Notes under the pieces: generated by a model
Database searches by the model: none
What the model saw: only the letters and a program-made list of their open reading frames with translations
Told to the model about the DNA's origin: nothing
Translations under genes and position numbers: made by a program
Shown: positions 45,383 to 56,806 of the stretch, piece after piece
How the letters are laid out: each line of letters begins with the position of its first letter
How positions within the stretch are numbered: position 1 is the first letter of the stretch
From: Entophlyctis helioformis
Taxonomy: Eukaryota; Chytridiomycota; Chytridiomycetes; Chytridiales; Chytriomycetaceae
Direction: 5' to 3'
Assembly: GCA_025526915.1 (NCBI GenBank)
Contig: JAHLKH010000028.1
Span: 1-64,000 of the forward strand
DNA length: 64,000 nucleotides

Positions 45383-48300
45383 TCACGGCTCGGCATTCCG
45401 GCCGACAGGTGCATATCCACCACTGCCGCCACTGCCGCCTCTGCCGATGGTTGACGCGCCAGCAATGAGCTTGCGCACCTCGTCGATCCAAAACACGGAT
45501 GAAGTGAGGGCAGCCAGGGCAGCGAGGTCGACGAGCGACAAGGCCGTCGTCTGGAACACCGACTGCAGAAACGGCACGTAGATGACGAGCAGCTGGCCGC
45601 CCACGCACGCGGCGACGGCCGTCACGTAGAACCGGTTGGTCAGCAAGCCGATCTGCGACGTGAGACGCGTGGCGGACCGGCACGACAACGAGTTCCACAT
45701 GTCGAAAAACACAAAGCACGTGAACGTCTAGGGTGGTGGTGGTAGTGGTGTGGCGGCCCCCATGATCGTGTGTGTGTGTGTGTGAGTACAGACAGTCGGT
45801 GCAGAGCCGTATGCGGCGAGTGTGAGGATAGAGGGGGACATGAGCTCACCATGGTGCGGCCGCGTGCAGAGACAAGGCCGTCGTCGAGCTCGTGGATGTA
45901 GACGCCCATGGTGCCCACGACAATGACTGCGGCCATGGTCAGGATGCGCATGACGAGGCTGCGCGTGACAATAGGCTCGTCCTTGTGTCGTGGCGGCTGC
46001 TTCATGACTTCGGGGTTCACGGCCTCGACGCCGAGCGACTGGGCGACCGGCCCGTCGCAAATGATATCTGGGATCACACCACCATCATGCGTGTGTGTGA
46101 GCGAGTGGTGAACACGCAGGATGAACGGACAGGGAGCGAGAAATGACCGGCACTCACTGATCCACAGGATCTGCATCGCGTTGAGCGGGTTGTCGAATCC
46201 GAGAAACGTGGCAACGGCAATGATGGCGAGGGCAGACACGCTCGTGCTCAGCTGGAAGCACAGAAAGTTTTGGATATTATAAAAGATGGTCTTGCCCTCC
46301 TCGATGGCATACACGATCGTGTCTGTCCAGCGCACGAGGCGGAGGGTCAGTAATGCCACACCAGTACGTGGCACTGCGAGCCACAGCGAGGAGAGCATAC
46401 TAAAGTTGTCATTGACCAGGATCATGTCGGCTGCTTCCTTGGCAACATCGGTGCCATGCTTGCCCATTGACACGCCGATATCCTGGCAGATGACATGTCC
46501 ATGCGCGTGAGTCCCCATCCATCACAAAGAACCAGTGCACCGCGTGTCTTACAGCAAGCCGTAGAGCAGGTGCATCATTCACTGCATCAGGCACCATGGC
46601 CAATGCCAATGCCAGTGCCCATCATTTCGAGTCAGCTAACCAGCCACCACCAGCAGCGATATCAGAGACACGGACCAAGACCAACATACCACCATCGCCG
46701 GTCATGGCCACGATATCGCCAGCAGCCTGATAGGCGCGAATGATAGCAAGCTTGTGCGCAGGCGTCATCCGATAAAACACAGACACGCTGTGGATACGCT
46801 GCGCGAGCTCGGTCGCGCTCGTCCGCTCAATCTCCGAGCCCGACATGACGTCGCTCACGTTCATGGGAATCCCAAGCTGCGTCGCAATCGCCGTCGCCGT
46901 GCCGTCTGTCCACGCGCAAGTGTCGCACATGAGCAAAACCATCCCATCCCATCTCATACCCCTACATCTGCCAAAACGGCGGCATGGCCAACGTACCTGA
47001 ATCGCCCGTGAGCATGACTACGCGGATGCCAGCCTCGACGAGCGTGCGGATCGTGTCGGAAATCCCCGGCCGCGGGGGATCGTACATGGCGGCCAGCCCC
47101 AGAAACACCAAGTCCGTCGACGACGACGTCGAGCCGTACGCAAACGCCAGCACACGGAGCCCCGTTGCGGCAAATTTCTGCTCGTACGACTTGAGCTCCC
47201 AGCGGCGCGACTCGTCAAGTACGCCGGTCTCGGTGTCGGAGATGTAGTAGCGACTGCAGGACCCGATAATGGCCTCGAGCGCGCCTTTGACGTGGAAAAC
47301 GGACACGGACGAGCCGGCAGGGCGGTACTCGACCGACATAGATTTGCGGTCTGCGTTGAAGGGGATCTCGGAGAGGCGCTGCTCGGACTGGTGTCCACAC
47401 CCCACGCCACACCACACCAGCCACGCCAGACAGGCCAGCCAGGCCGGCCAGATCCATCCATCAGCGTCAGTTGGATCTGTGCGGCCGTGGCACTGCCTCC
47501 ACTCTCGCATTGCAGGCGCTTACTTGGCGTGCATCCGGCAGACTGAACCGGGTAACCAGCTCAAGAATGGCCACCTCGCTCGGCTGGCCAACCATCTTGC
47601 CCTCCTGGTCACGGCTGGCGTTGTTGCACAGATTGGCCGTGCGTACGAGGGCAGCAAGCGGCGCATCGCGCAACAAGTACGAATCAGCACGGTGCTCGAC
47701 GTCAACAATCTGATGGTGGGCCGGCGTGTACAGCTTGGTGATGGCCATCTTGTTCATGGTGAGCGTGCCCGTCTTGTCGACACAGACAACCGAGACGGCG
47801 CCGAGCGACTCGACCGACGGCAGCTTCTTGACAATGGCATTGTGCGATGCCATGCGCAGGACGCCGAGCGCGAGCGTGACCGTCACGACAATCGGCAGGC
47901 CCTCTGGGATGGCCGCCACGGCCAGACTCACGCCTACCGTGAACATCTCGAGCCAGTTGCGGCCCTGGAGGATGCCGACGAGGGTGATGACGGCAATGAC
48001 GGCAAACGAAGCACCCGAGAGCTGCTTGCCGAGAATGTCCATCTTAGCCTGTAAGGGCGTCTTGCGCGTCTCGACCTGTGCCGCATCCAACCGTCCATGT
48101 GAGCTGGCGCAAACAAACAAACAAATGCCGATGCCCTGATTCGGCGGCACCTACATCCTTCATCATCTTGAACACATGCCCGAGCTCGGTGTCTTTGCCC
48201 GTCGCAAACACCACGCCCGTGCCGTGGCCTATCAAGACAAGTGCCGTGAGTTCAAGCGAGACAAGAGAAAGGGCAAAGCAACTTGACTAGCAACTGCTCC

Positions 48301-49804
48301 TACCATGGCGGACCAGCGTGCCCATAAACGCAACATTGCGACGCTCCGTCAGAGCCAGATGTGCCCCCGTCGCGTGGACCTCGTCCGTCTGTTTCCGCAT
48401 GGGCTCGTTCTCGCCCGTCAGGCTCGACTCGTCAACGTCCAGCTGCACAGCCTCGAGCAGCCGCACATCGGCCGGCACGCGATCGCCGCGTGAGAACACC
48501 ACCACGTCGCCAGGCACCAGATCGCTGGCCAGGATCTCTGTCACATGGCCATTGCTGCACAGTCCCCCGCCGTCCAACGCGCGTCAGCATCCAGCCCTTC
48601 CTATCAGCCAGTCCACCGCACTCTATCCGTCGGACTATGCATCCACAGACAAACAGACAAACAGACAAACAGACAAACAGACAAACAGACAAACAGACAA
48701 ACAGACAAACAGACAAACAGACAAACAGGCATGGCATGATACAAGAGACGCACCGCTTGACATGGCAGTGGGGAGGCGCGAGCTTGTTCAGCGCCTCGAG
48801 CGACTTTTCGGACTGGTACTCTTGCACAAAGGCCACGGTGAGCACAATCACGATCGCGAGCGTGATGCTGACGGCGTCCTGCACATTGCCGAGCAGCACC
48901 GACACGACGGCGGAGCCGAGCAGCAGCAGGATGAGCGGGTTCTGGAACTGCTCGGCAAACTTTGCGAGGAGCGACTCGGGCTCGTCGAGCTCGAGCTCGT
49001 TGGCGCCGTGGAGGAGCCGGCGCTTGACAATGTCTGCGTGGTCGAGGCCGGACTCCATGTTGGTTTTGGTGCGATCGCAGGCCTCCCAGGCGGAGCAGCG
49101 GGCAAACCGGTCCGACAGCGACGGGGCAGAGTGGCTGCCGTGGGCATCGTGGCGGTGGGCTGCATGGCTGTGGGCTGCATGGCTGGGACTGGATGTCGAC
49201 AGCATGGGCGACGTCGAGTTCGCACGGGGCGACGAATGCGTGGCGGCAAAGTGCGTCGAGGGCGACGAGATGTGAGCGGCAGCGGCCGACACGCTGTGGA
49301 AGGCGGGCGAGTTTGTGACGGACACGGATGCAGACGCTGACGCTGACGCTGAAGCAGAGACTGAAGCAGTGGTGGACGCAGACGCAGTGGTGGAGGCAGA
49401 CGCAGCGTATGCCAGCGACGCGGAGTATGGCCGGAGACGCGGCGAGCCCTTTGGGGTTGAACCGGCGGCGTCTGACGGCAGGCCGGCGACGGCGACGGCG
49501 GCGGAGTGGCTGTTGGTGCTGGTGTTGGACAGCGCACGCTCGCGCACGCCGGACGGTCTGCCGTAGTAGCGGCTCTGATCGTAGTCGAAGCCAAACGTCT
49601 GCGGCGGCTGTTGCTGGCTGTTGTGGTTGCTGTGGTTGTTGTGGTTGTTGTGGTTGTTGTGGTACTGGCTGTGGTTGTGGTTGTGCAACGTGGACGGCGA
49701 GGAAGGCCGGCCGTTCAAGGGCCGTTCAAGGGGCCGTTCGGGGCGGGAGCAGCAGCAGTGGGAGCAGCAGCAGCAGCAGCAGTGGAAGCGGCCGCCGTGT
49801 TCAT
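45383..49804 (-). CDS. PMR1: P-type Ca2+/Mn2+ ATPase PMR1/SPCA (Golgi)
   Basis: Golgi pump loading Ca2+ and Mn2+. After a low-complexity N-terminus (Ala/Ser/His-rich) come [57 protein letters not shown] (actuator TGE), [19 protein letters not shown] (M4 ion site), the phosphorylation motif [13 protein letters not shown] near 47780, [45 protein letters not shown] joined across an intron to [10 protein letters not shown], and [11 protein letters not shown] joined to [17 protein letters not shown] (M6). Membrane helices M7-M10 follow to the stop at 45383. [15 protein letters not shown] continues as [17 protein letters not shown]. All introns checked keep phase (for example MMKD joined to [17 protein letters not shown]). 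The start at 49804 (MNTAAAS) needs a frame change soon after and is tentative. PMR1/SPCA is favoured over SERCA by its sequence and shorter loops. Confidence 0.88.
48643..48729 (+). repeat. (ACAGACAA)n tandem repeat
   Basis: About 10-11 near-perfect copies of an 8-base unit inside a PMR1 intron (just downstream of the exon encoding APPHCHVKR on the minus strand). There are no spacers, so it is a microsatellite and not a CRISPR-like array. Confidence 0.9.
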
Positions 49805-50291
49805 GCGCGGCAGCGTGGAGGGAGCGGCGCAGGTGCTGGTGTGGGTGCAGGTGCGGGTGGTGGCGACGGCGTGGCGGCCAGTGTGGTCGCAGGCGAAGGA
49901 GCGGTCGCGGTGTGCAGATGCAGGCGAAGATACAGGCGAAGATGCAGACGAAGATGCAGACGAAGATGCAGTCGAAGACGCGGCGAGTGTCTGAGTGGGT
50001 GTGCAGAGGCTGGGCGAGAGAAGGAGAAGGAGAAGAGCAAGGAGAAGGACAAGGAGAAGGAGAAGGGCAAGGAGAAGGAGAAGGAGAAGGAGAAGGAGAA
50101 GGAGAAGGAGAAGGGCAGCAGATCTGCCGCCCGATCCACGCCAACGCACAACGCCCAATGCATTCTCGTGCTTCTCGTCTGCTTCTCTTCAGCTTCTCTT
50201 CTCGTCTGCTTCTATTCTTGTGCGCTTCTCGTGCGCTTCTCTTCTCCTCGACGACATCCACCAACAACGACCAACAACAACGACCATCGCC
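49805..50291. promoter_or_regulatory. divergent promoter region with opposed purine and pyrimidine tracts
   Basis: Lies between the PMR1 start (-) and the VAM7 start (+). From about 50022 to 50115 the plus strand is almost all purine (repeated GAGAAG). From about 50165 to 50255 it is CTTCTC-rich pyrimidine. The two arms are largely complementary, so the region could fold as a long imperfect hairpin or triplex. The open frame through the purine tract (Lys/Glu or Arg/Gly repeats) is low complexity and I do not call it a gene. Confidence 0.4.
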
Positions 50292-51674
50292 ATGTCCTCG
50301 TCGTCGCCGCCAGAGCCCGTCACCGCGCTGAGCGTCCCGCTGTTCGAGGAGCGCGACGAGCCCACGCGGCACGCCGTCTTCCAGGTGTCGCTGCGCGGGC
50401 CCGTGCGCTCGTGGAGCGTCTGGCACCGCTACTCGGCCTTTGCCGCCCTGCACAGCGACCTGCTGGCCCTGTTCCCCGCAACCCCGCCGCCCCGCCCGCT
50501 GCCCCCAAAGACCCCGCTGCTGCTGGCCTCCACGCTCGGCTTCGTCGGTCTCGTCGGTCTCGGCGGCCTGGCCCAGGACCCGGCCAAGCTCGACGCCCGC
50601 CGGCTGGCCCTCGAGCAGTACCTGCAGGCCATCCTGCATGCCCCCGACCCGCGCTGGCGCTCGTCCGCCGTCTGGCGCCAGTTCCTGGCCATCCCCGATC
50701 CAGCCCGCGCTCCGTCGTCGGCTCTCGCGTCTGTCCCGGCTGGATCTGGCCCTTCTGGCCCTTCTGGCACCTCTGGCCCTTCTGGCCCCTCTGGCCCCTC
50801 TGCTGCAACCGCCGCTGGTGCAGACTCGCTGCTGGCATCGCGCCTGCTGTCCATGGCGGCAAGAACCTCCGGCGACTCGTCTTGGCCGTCCGCAGACTCG
50901 TGGATGGACGATCTGCGGCAGCTGCAGGCCCTGGTCACCGACATCCGCTCAGAGATCAACGCCCGTGCACGCGCCGCAGAGGGCGGCGATGTGGCATCCG
51001 TGCAGTCCAAGAACATCCAGCTGCGCAAGGGCGTGGCCACGGCGGCAGAGCGGCTCAACGTGCTCGAAAACGCGCTGCATGCCAGCGATGCCTTGCCGCC
51101 ATCGTCCGCATCCAACCCCGCGTCGTCCACAAAGGGCGAGATCCGTCGACGCCAGGATCTGCTCGCCAACCTCAAGGAAGATATCTCGCAGATCACAAAG
51201 CAGGCCTTGAGCACACCCTCCTCACAGCGTACCACGCGCGAGTCGGCGGAGCGTCAGGAACTCATGGGCAAAGGCAGACACGCCAACAGCAGCAGCAGCA
51301 GCGTCAACAGCTTGGGCGGCACCAGCACCACCAGCACGCTTCAAGGCGGCCTGAGTCTCAACCGGCCCGCCTCGATGCCAGCCAGATCGTCGCGCAAGTT
51401 TGGCATCGTGACGGGTCCGCAAGAGACGGACGAGACTCGGCCTCTGGACAACCAAGGCTTGCTCCAGCTGCAACGGGCCACGCTCGATCAGCAAGAGTCC
51501 GAGCTGGACTCGCTCTCGTCCATCATCAGGCGGCAGCGCGAGATCGGCTTGGCCATGAGCAACGAGCTGGACAGCCAGAACCAGCTGCTCGATGAGCTCA
51601 ACCACCAGGTCGATCGCGTCGACACCAACCTCAACAACTCGAACAAGAAGCTGACCCGCATCCTCAAGAGATGA
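50292..51674 (+). CDS. VAM7: vacuolar SNARE VAM7-like, PX domain plus t-SNARE coil
   Basis: Intronless gene of 460 residues. The N-terminal PX domain (about 10-135: VPLFEERDEPTRHAVFQV, VWHRYSAFAALHSDLLAL, ARRLALEQYLQAIL) should bind phosphatidylinositol 3-phosphate on the vacuole. A Gly/Pro/Ser stretch (GPSGPSGTSGPSGPSGPS) and a middle helical region follow. The C-terminal SNARE motif (about 395-455) contains REIGLAMSNELDSQNQLLDE with the zero-layer Gln, and ends KLTRILKR with no membrane anchor, as in Vam7, which relies on PX for membrane attachment. The start is well placed (CCATCGCCATGTCC). No frame damage is seen. The alternative, another PX-SNARE of the SNAP-25-like Qc class, would have the same role. 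Confidence 0.82.
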   Translation: MSSSSPPEPVTALSVPLFEERDEPTRHAVFQVSLRGPVRSWSVWHRYSAFAALHSDLLALFPATPPPRPLPPKTPLLLASTLGFVGLVGLGGLAQDPAKLDARRLALEQYLQAILHAPDPRWRSSAVWRQFLAIPDPARAPSSALASVPAGSGPSGPSGTSGPSGPSGPSAATAAGADSLLASRLLSMAARTSGDSSWPSADSWMDDLRQLQALVTDIRSEINARARAAEGGDVASVQSKNIQLRKGVATAAERLNVLENALHASDALPPSSASNPASSTKGEIRRRQDLLANLKEDISQITKQALSTPSSQRTTRESAERQELMGKGRHANSSSSSVNSLGGTSTTSTLQGGLSLNRPASMPARSSRKFGIVTGPQETDETRPLDNQGLLQLQRATLDQQESELDSLSSIIRRQREIGLAMSNELDSQNQLLDELNHQVDRVDTNLNNSNKKLTRILKR

Positions 51675-51821
51675 CATGTACTGCACCGGCTCCTCGTCCG
51701 CCATTCTATTGATTACTCCCCGATCTGCCGCATGCGCTTGTAAACAACACCCTACTCTTGCCCAATAAACTCTTGGCCATCGATTCCCGTCTGTGCACTT
51801 GCCGTTCAACCGTTCATCGGC

Positions 51822-52882
51822 ATGTTGAGACACGGCGCTGCTCTGCTGGCCGTCGCAGGCCTGGCCACGCACGGCATCAGGAAAAAGTCACTGTCGGTGT
51901 CGGGTGCAGCCGCTGCCTCGGCGCTCGGCCTGGCCATCTTCTCGCACCCGTCGCCGCTCTTTGGCGCCGTCCTCCTCACATTCTACCTGTCGTCCAGCAA
52001 GCTCACAAAGTACAAGGTGGACGTCAAGAAGCGGCTCGAGGAGGGCCATCTCGAAGGCACGTTGCTGCCGTGCATCGCCCTGCATCGCCCTGCATGCGAG
52101 CATGGCCCATATCGCCTGGCTGACACATGGCCCTACGCATCTGGCACGCCGTGGGCGGATGGGTGTAGGTGGCCAGCGCAATGCCGTGCAGGTGCTCTCC
52201 AACGGCCTCACAGGCGCAGTGACCTGCGTTGTGCACGGGTCGCTCGTGGCTGGGTTGGGATCGGATCCATCGTGGACGAGAGCCGCTCTGTACGCCTATC
52301 TGGGCCACTTTGCGTGCTGCAATGCAGACACCTGGGCAAGCGAGCTGGGCGTGCTGTCTGCCTCTGACCCCATCCTCATCACGACGCTGCGCCGTGTGCC
52401 AAAGGGAACCAACGGAGGTCAGTCCCTGTCGGTCGTTGCTGATCGCATGCTCGGCTGGCAGATCTGTATGTAACCGCCTGCGATGGGCAAGCGCAGGGGT
52501 CAGTGTGGTCGGCACAGCTGCATCGATCGCAGGCGGTATGGCCATTGGTGTCGTCGCAACGCTCGTCAGCGCGGCCGAGTCGTATGTTGCTGCCGGCACC
52601 GTGTCGCTTCCCTGGGATCTGCTGCTCGTCTGCACGGCAGCAGGTGCCGCCGGGTCGCTGCTTGACTCGCTCATGGGCGCCACGCTCCAGCGGTCCGTGT
52701 ACAACAAGCACACCAAGCAGATCGCCCAGGACCACCGCACGCTCCACAAGGGCGAGAGCGCGTCGGATCTGCTGCATGTGAGCGGGCTCGAGGTGCTGGA
52801 CAACCACCAGGTCAACTTTCTGTCGTCGCTGCTCATGGCCGCGGCTGCAGGGGCGGTCGGGTTCGCTGGATGGCTGGCTTGA
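51822..52882 (+). CDS. TMEM19: TMEM19/DUF92 family membrane protein
   Basis: Multi-pass membrane protein of the DUF92 family (animal TMEM19; the plant relative VTE6 is a phytyl-phosphate kinase). Exons 51822-52056, 52169-52417, 52497-52882; 289 residues, frame intact. The first intron must be GC-AG: CTCGAAG then GCACGT at 52057, ending at GTAG 52168, giving KKRLEEGHLEGGQRNAVQVL in phase, the conserved GGQRN motif. Other family blocks are HFACCNADTWASELGVLS, RRVPKGTNGGVSVVGTAAS and LDSLMGATLQRSVYN. About six hydrophobic segments run through the protein. Nearby VAM7 is on the same strand with 147 bases between. The substrate in fungi is unknown; lipid-phosphate kinase activity is only a family inference. 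Confidence 0.87.
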
Positions 52883-53489
52883 ACGGAATGAAGCTGGGCA
52901 GCTGGTGGAGAGTGTCTGGCTCAGTGTAAATGCAGCAACTGCTCACGGCAGTGTCACTCGGCAGCATAGTGGCGAGCACGAGCCGTCATAGTCTCCCACA
53001 ACCGCAACCCGTGGGCAAAGCGCCGGCAACAAGAGCTCGCCAATGCAACACGCAGATCGGAAGGGGCGGCGGGGGATGTCTGCACTTCGAGCCAAACATG
53101 CGGGGGTCCGGCTCTCCAGAGGGCCGGCTGCTCCACCGGGTGCTCGGACAGGCTCCCACATCAGCCTTGGAAGACTCGAGAGGAGTCTGGGTGGCGCAAG
53201 CTCCAAGAGGCAACCAGACACGCTGCACACACGTCCGTGTGGTGCTTGGGACGGGTCTCTGGCGGCTACTGTTCAGTGCAATGTGCAGACTGGGCTCGGT
53301 GTCTCCCTGTGGGGCACCGGCCTGGACTCAAGTGGGCTGCTGCCTCTGCCGTCCCTTCCCCCTCAACTTTTTTGGATGCGTCCACTCGCCTGGCATCACC
53401 AAAAACGGTGAGATCAGGTCATCTCGCTTGCACGAGTACAACAAGGGGGATTCATATTGTGTACGACCGGGAATTCGGCATGGAAATGT
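52883..53489. other. intergenic region
   Basis: About 600 bases between the TMEM19 stop and the tRNA. Several frames are open but give no recognisable motif. No repeat or RNA fold seen. Confidence 0.5.
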
Positions 53490-53562
53490 GGGTCACTGGT
53501 CTAAGGGTTATGATTCTCGCTTCGGGTGCGAGGGGCTCCCGGTTCGAGTCCGGGGTGACCCC
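53490..53562 (+). tRNA. tRNA-Pro (anticodon CGG)
   Basis: A 73-base cloverleaf. Acceptor stem GGGTCAC pairs with GTGACCC plus discriminator C. The D arm contains TGGTCTAAGGGTTATGA. The anticodon stem CTCGC/GCGAG encloses loop TTCGGGT with anticodon CGG at 53523-53525. The T arm is CCCGGTTCGAGTCCGGG, with the standard TTCGA loop. No intron, and CCA is not encoded. The internal A and B boxes match the Pol III consensus. Confidence 0.95.
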
Positions 53563-53568
53563 GTTTCC

Positions 53569-53573
53569 TTTTT
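53569..53573 (+). terminator. Pol III terminator of the tRNA
   Basis: TTTTT run seven bases after the mature 3' end of tRNA-Pro, on the coding strand, as expected for RNA polymerase III. Confidence 0.7.
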
Positions 53574-53872
53574 CTCCGTGCCACCTTTTTGCCACTCTGC
53601 ATCCCTGAAAGGCACTCTCTTTTTGGTGCTCTTTCACCTCTCTTTCTGCTTCTCACACGATTGCCCTGCGTCCGCGCTTCTTCCTTCCGTTTGCCACGCC
53701 TGCGATGCTCTCTTTGCCATTCGGCAGCCATGCATGGACGCCTCATTCGCCTCTCCTCCACTGCTCTTTTTTCATCCTTGTCATTGTGACATCTGTCAGC
53801 CTCCAGTAAATGCTGCCTTGCCATGCCACCAACGATCGCGTGCTGGCATATGCGCTACTTGATGGCAGCCAG

Positions 53873-56674
53873 ATGGCGACAGCCTACAAGGCCAAGACGT
53901 GTTTATCGGGCTCGAAAGACACTCGAATCACTTGCCGGATTATTGGACACTTCTTCTCGCCATCTTCATTCAGCGCGACATGCCTCAGGCTCGGCCATGG
54001 ATCCTGCGCCGTGTCCACGAGCGAGGGTGAGTTTGACATACACTGCACAGCCGGCCCTCCAGCAATGAGCGCTGCTCGCTGCTGTCATGCAGACTGGATC
54101 AGCCAACGAGAATCTGCATGCCGTCCAACAGCCTGTCGCCCTCAGAGCTTGTGATGCTTGACGAAGAACTGCCTTGGCCGACGTTTCGCATTCCGAACCG
54201 CAATCTCGATCTGATACCCGAAGAGGCACTCGGCCTCGGCCCGCATGCTTCGCCGGCGTCCATTGCAGCCGCAGCCGCAGCCGTGGCGGCCAGTGGCGGC
54301 GGCGTGCTCACGGCCGAGACCTGCCGTGTGCGTGTCTATCCGCGCGTCATCAAGAACCGCTCCAAAATCAACCACCTCGAAATGAAGCTCGAGATCGACA
54401 TGGTAAACCTCTGCAGCCATACCAACGACTCCCCTTGCTAGCATGCTCATCCCTGCCCCTGCTCTGACTAACATCACCACCACTCCTCATGTATCGATGC
54501 CGTCAACAGCTGCGGCAGTTTACGGGTCTGACGGTCGCCCAACGCGACGCGCTGCTGCGAATCATCGACAAGAACGCGCGGATCCGTCAGTCGGCAGGCC
54601 TCGCGTCAGGCGTGTTTGAAAAGATCCAAGACGACCTGTACGACTACGCGTTCCGTCGGCGCCACAGTGGATCATCGAGCCGCCGACGCACGCATTCAGC
54701 GCAAAGCCCGACGACCATGGCCACCGAAACAAGCGGCGGTGGTGGGGGCGGCGAGGGCAGCCAGAATGGTCGAAGCACGCTGGGAAGCGCCGGTGCGCGC
54801 ACGGCACCGCGGTCGGCATCTGCGGGCAAGGGTGGGGCCACGTCGAGCATCCCTGGACTGCATGTCACAACCAGCGGGTCTGTCGCCAGCAGTCGTACCA
54901 AGCTGCGCCAAGACTCGGCTGGCAAGACGAGCGGCGGCGGTGGCGGCGGATACGACTCGGACCCAGGACCAGTCACGGTGCATCAGGTGCGATCGGATGC
55001 ATGGCTCAACGAAGACGATATCGGCGGCCGATACTTTAGTGACGATGTTCTGGGAGAGGACGAGTCGGATGGATCGTCAGAGTCAGGGTTCAACGACGGT
55101 AAAGACCGCGAGGATGGCTCTGGGTCTGGGTCTGCATCCAGGTCAGGCGGCTCTAGATCAGGCGGCTCGGGGTCTGGATCAGAATCAGGCGGTGGCGTTG
55201 GATACAAATCGTCCAATTCGACATCGGACATGACGGACGATCTGGCTGACCTTGAGTTTCCGATTGAAGACTACGAGCTCAAGAGCAAGCCGCAAAAGTC
55301 GGGCGGCGATGATTTCGACAGCGACGAAGAGCGCGGCAGTCCATTTGGTAGGTTGCGGCAAAACTGCCTTGCTTGTTGTATGCATTGTCGCTGATGGTGC
55401 TGTTGATGCCCTGGATGGTGATCAGACCGCAGGAAACGGCGCGACGATGACGGGCTCGAGACCAACTTGCGTCAAAAGTACAGCCACCTGATTGATCTGC
55501 GCAAACGCGGTGCAACGGCCGGCCAGCGGGCAGCCACCAAGCAAGACCTCGAGCACGAGGCCATGATGGAGATGAAGAGCGTGAGCGCCGATCTGCAGCG
55601 ATGGGTGACGGATGTGCTCGACAACTCGATCAACCTCGACCCAGAGATCCTCGCCGAAGTCAACAAGATGGAGATTGCAGCCAACGAACGGCCCAAAACC
55701 GGCGCAGCTGGCAGTGCGCCAGGCGGCGGCCCAGCACCCAGTGGCGGTGGTGCAGGCGGAGGCAGTGGTGCACCAGGACAACCAGCACGTCCAACGCAAA
55801 AGGACCTGTCCGTCCTCGAACGAGTGGACATCTCTGGCTTTGATGTGCTGCTCAATGCGTGCAAGCCGTCGATCCTGGAAGCCAAGCCGCCTGTCCGACT
55901 CAATGTGGTGCACGAGATCAATCCACCCGACGCGCTTGTGAGCACACTGCAAAAGAATCTCGGCATGAACCTGGACGACAAAAAGGACGGCAAAGACGGC
56001 GGTAAGTCGGGCTTATCCTCGCGCATCCCTGCCATCTCACCTCGTTTTCTCAAGCCAACTGACGGTGCGCGGGCTGTCTGATAGCGGGCAAATCCAAAAA
56101 GGTGCTGCCCGAGGTCGACTCGTCATTCACGTACCGCAAAAAGGTGCGTCGCCAGCGGCCGCGGTATGGTGCCTGGTACGTGCCGTCGCGACTCTGGAAC
56201 GAGTACATGAACACGCACGGCGAAGACGCCGTCAAGAAAAAGGCCGACGAAAGCAAGAACCACCGGTTTGGCGGCATCGTGCAGGAGAAGCTAGACGAGA
56301 TCAACAGGAAACGTGAGATGGACTATGACCATTTCTTGAAGGAGCTGGAGCACGGCAACGCTGCTGGCGGAGACGGCGGAAATGGGCCGGCCTCTGCAAA
56401 CAAGAACAGTCGAGGCGGCGGCGACAAGCGCGGCGGGGTGGCTGGCGTGTCGTCTGCTGCGGCGGGTGGCGGTGCCGGAGCCGGAGCCGGAGGACTCAAT
56501 CGTGGCAGCCGGGGATCAACGTCTGTCAATGTGAGCGGCAACCCGAGTGGGCCGTCGGGAGCTGCGACAGGCAGTGGTGGTGGTGCACCTGCAGCATCAG
56601 GAGCCAGCCGGCCACCTACTCGGCCCGACGCGCGAATCTCGACACAGAGCGGCCGCATCAAGAGCCGCAAATGA
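53873..56674 (+). CDS. uncharacterised protein with C-terminal RYGAWY motif (FAM47/ERICH-like, tentative)
   Basis: Five coding segments join in phase. A first exon has DVFIGLERHSNHLPDYWTLL and LRRVHERG. The next reads LDQPTRICMPSN...LVMLDEELPWPTF and VRVYPRVIKNRSKINHLEMK up to the donor at 54403. Then LRQFTGLTVAQRDALLRI and a long Gly/Ser/Asp-rich acidic region to 55346. The fourth begins at 55425 (RRKRRDDDG, LRQKYSHLIDLRKRG, SVLERVDISGFDVLLNACKP). The last begins at 56085 with a basic block, RKKVRRQRPRYGAWYVPSRL, then a charged helix and a Gly/Ser tail. The first exon needs one missing base near 53896 if ATG 53873 is the start. The YGAWY...LW block recalls FAM47/ERICH6 proteins, but I cannot confirm membership. 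Function unknown; no membrane segment or catalytic motif seen. Confidence 0.55.
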
Positions 56675-56806
56675 TGGTCATGAGGATGGATGGCATTCCC
56701 AATGAGCTGCCTGCGATATAAAACACACAGCGTGCACAATATTGTGATACGAGCAAGACATGTATTGTGTTGTGAAAGTGTTGCGTGCGACGGACAATGG
56801 GATTCA

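Noticed and set aside
48643..48729. Regular short repeat that could look like a CRISPR array
   Set aside because: The 8-base unit is directly tandem with no spacers, sits in a PMR1 intron, and the genome is eukaryotic.
50022..50115. Lys/Glu- or Arg-repeat open frames in the GAGAAG tract
   Set aside because: They are translations of a simple repeat in a promoter region, with no conserved start or domain.
49328..51595. Long plus-strand open frame of 755 codons rich in Arg, Cys and Gly
   Set aside because: It crosses the antisense of the PMR1 N-terminus and an out-of-frame reading of VAM7; GC-rich sequence keeps stop codons rare.
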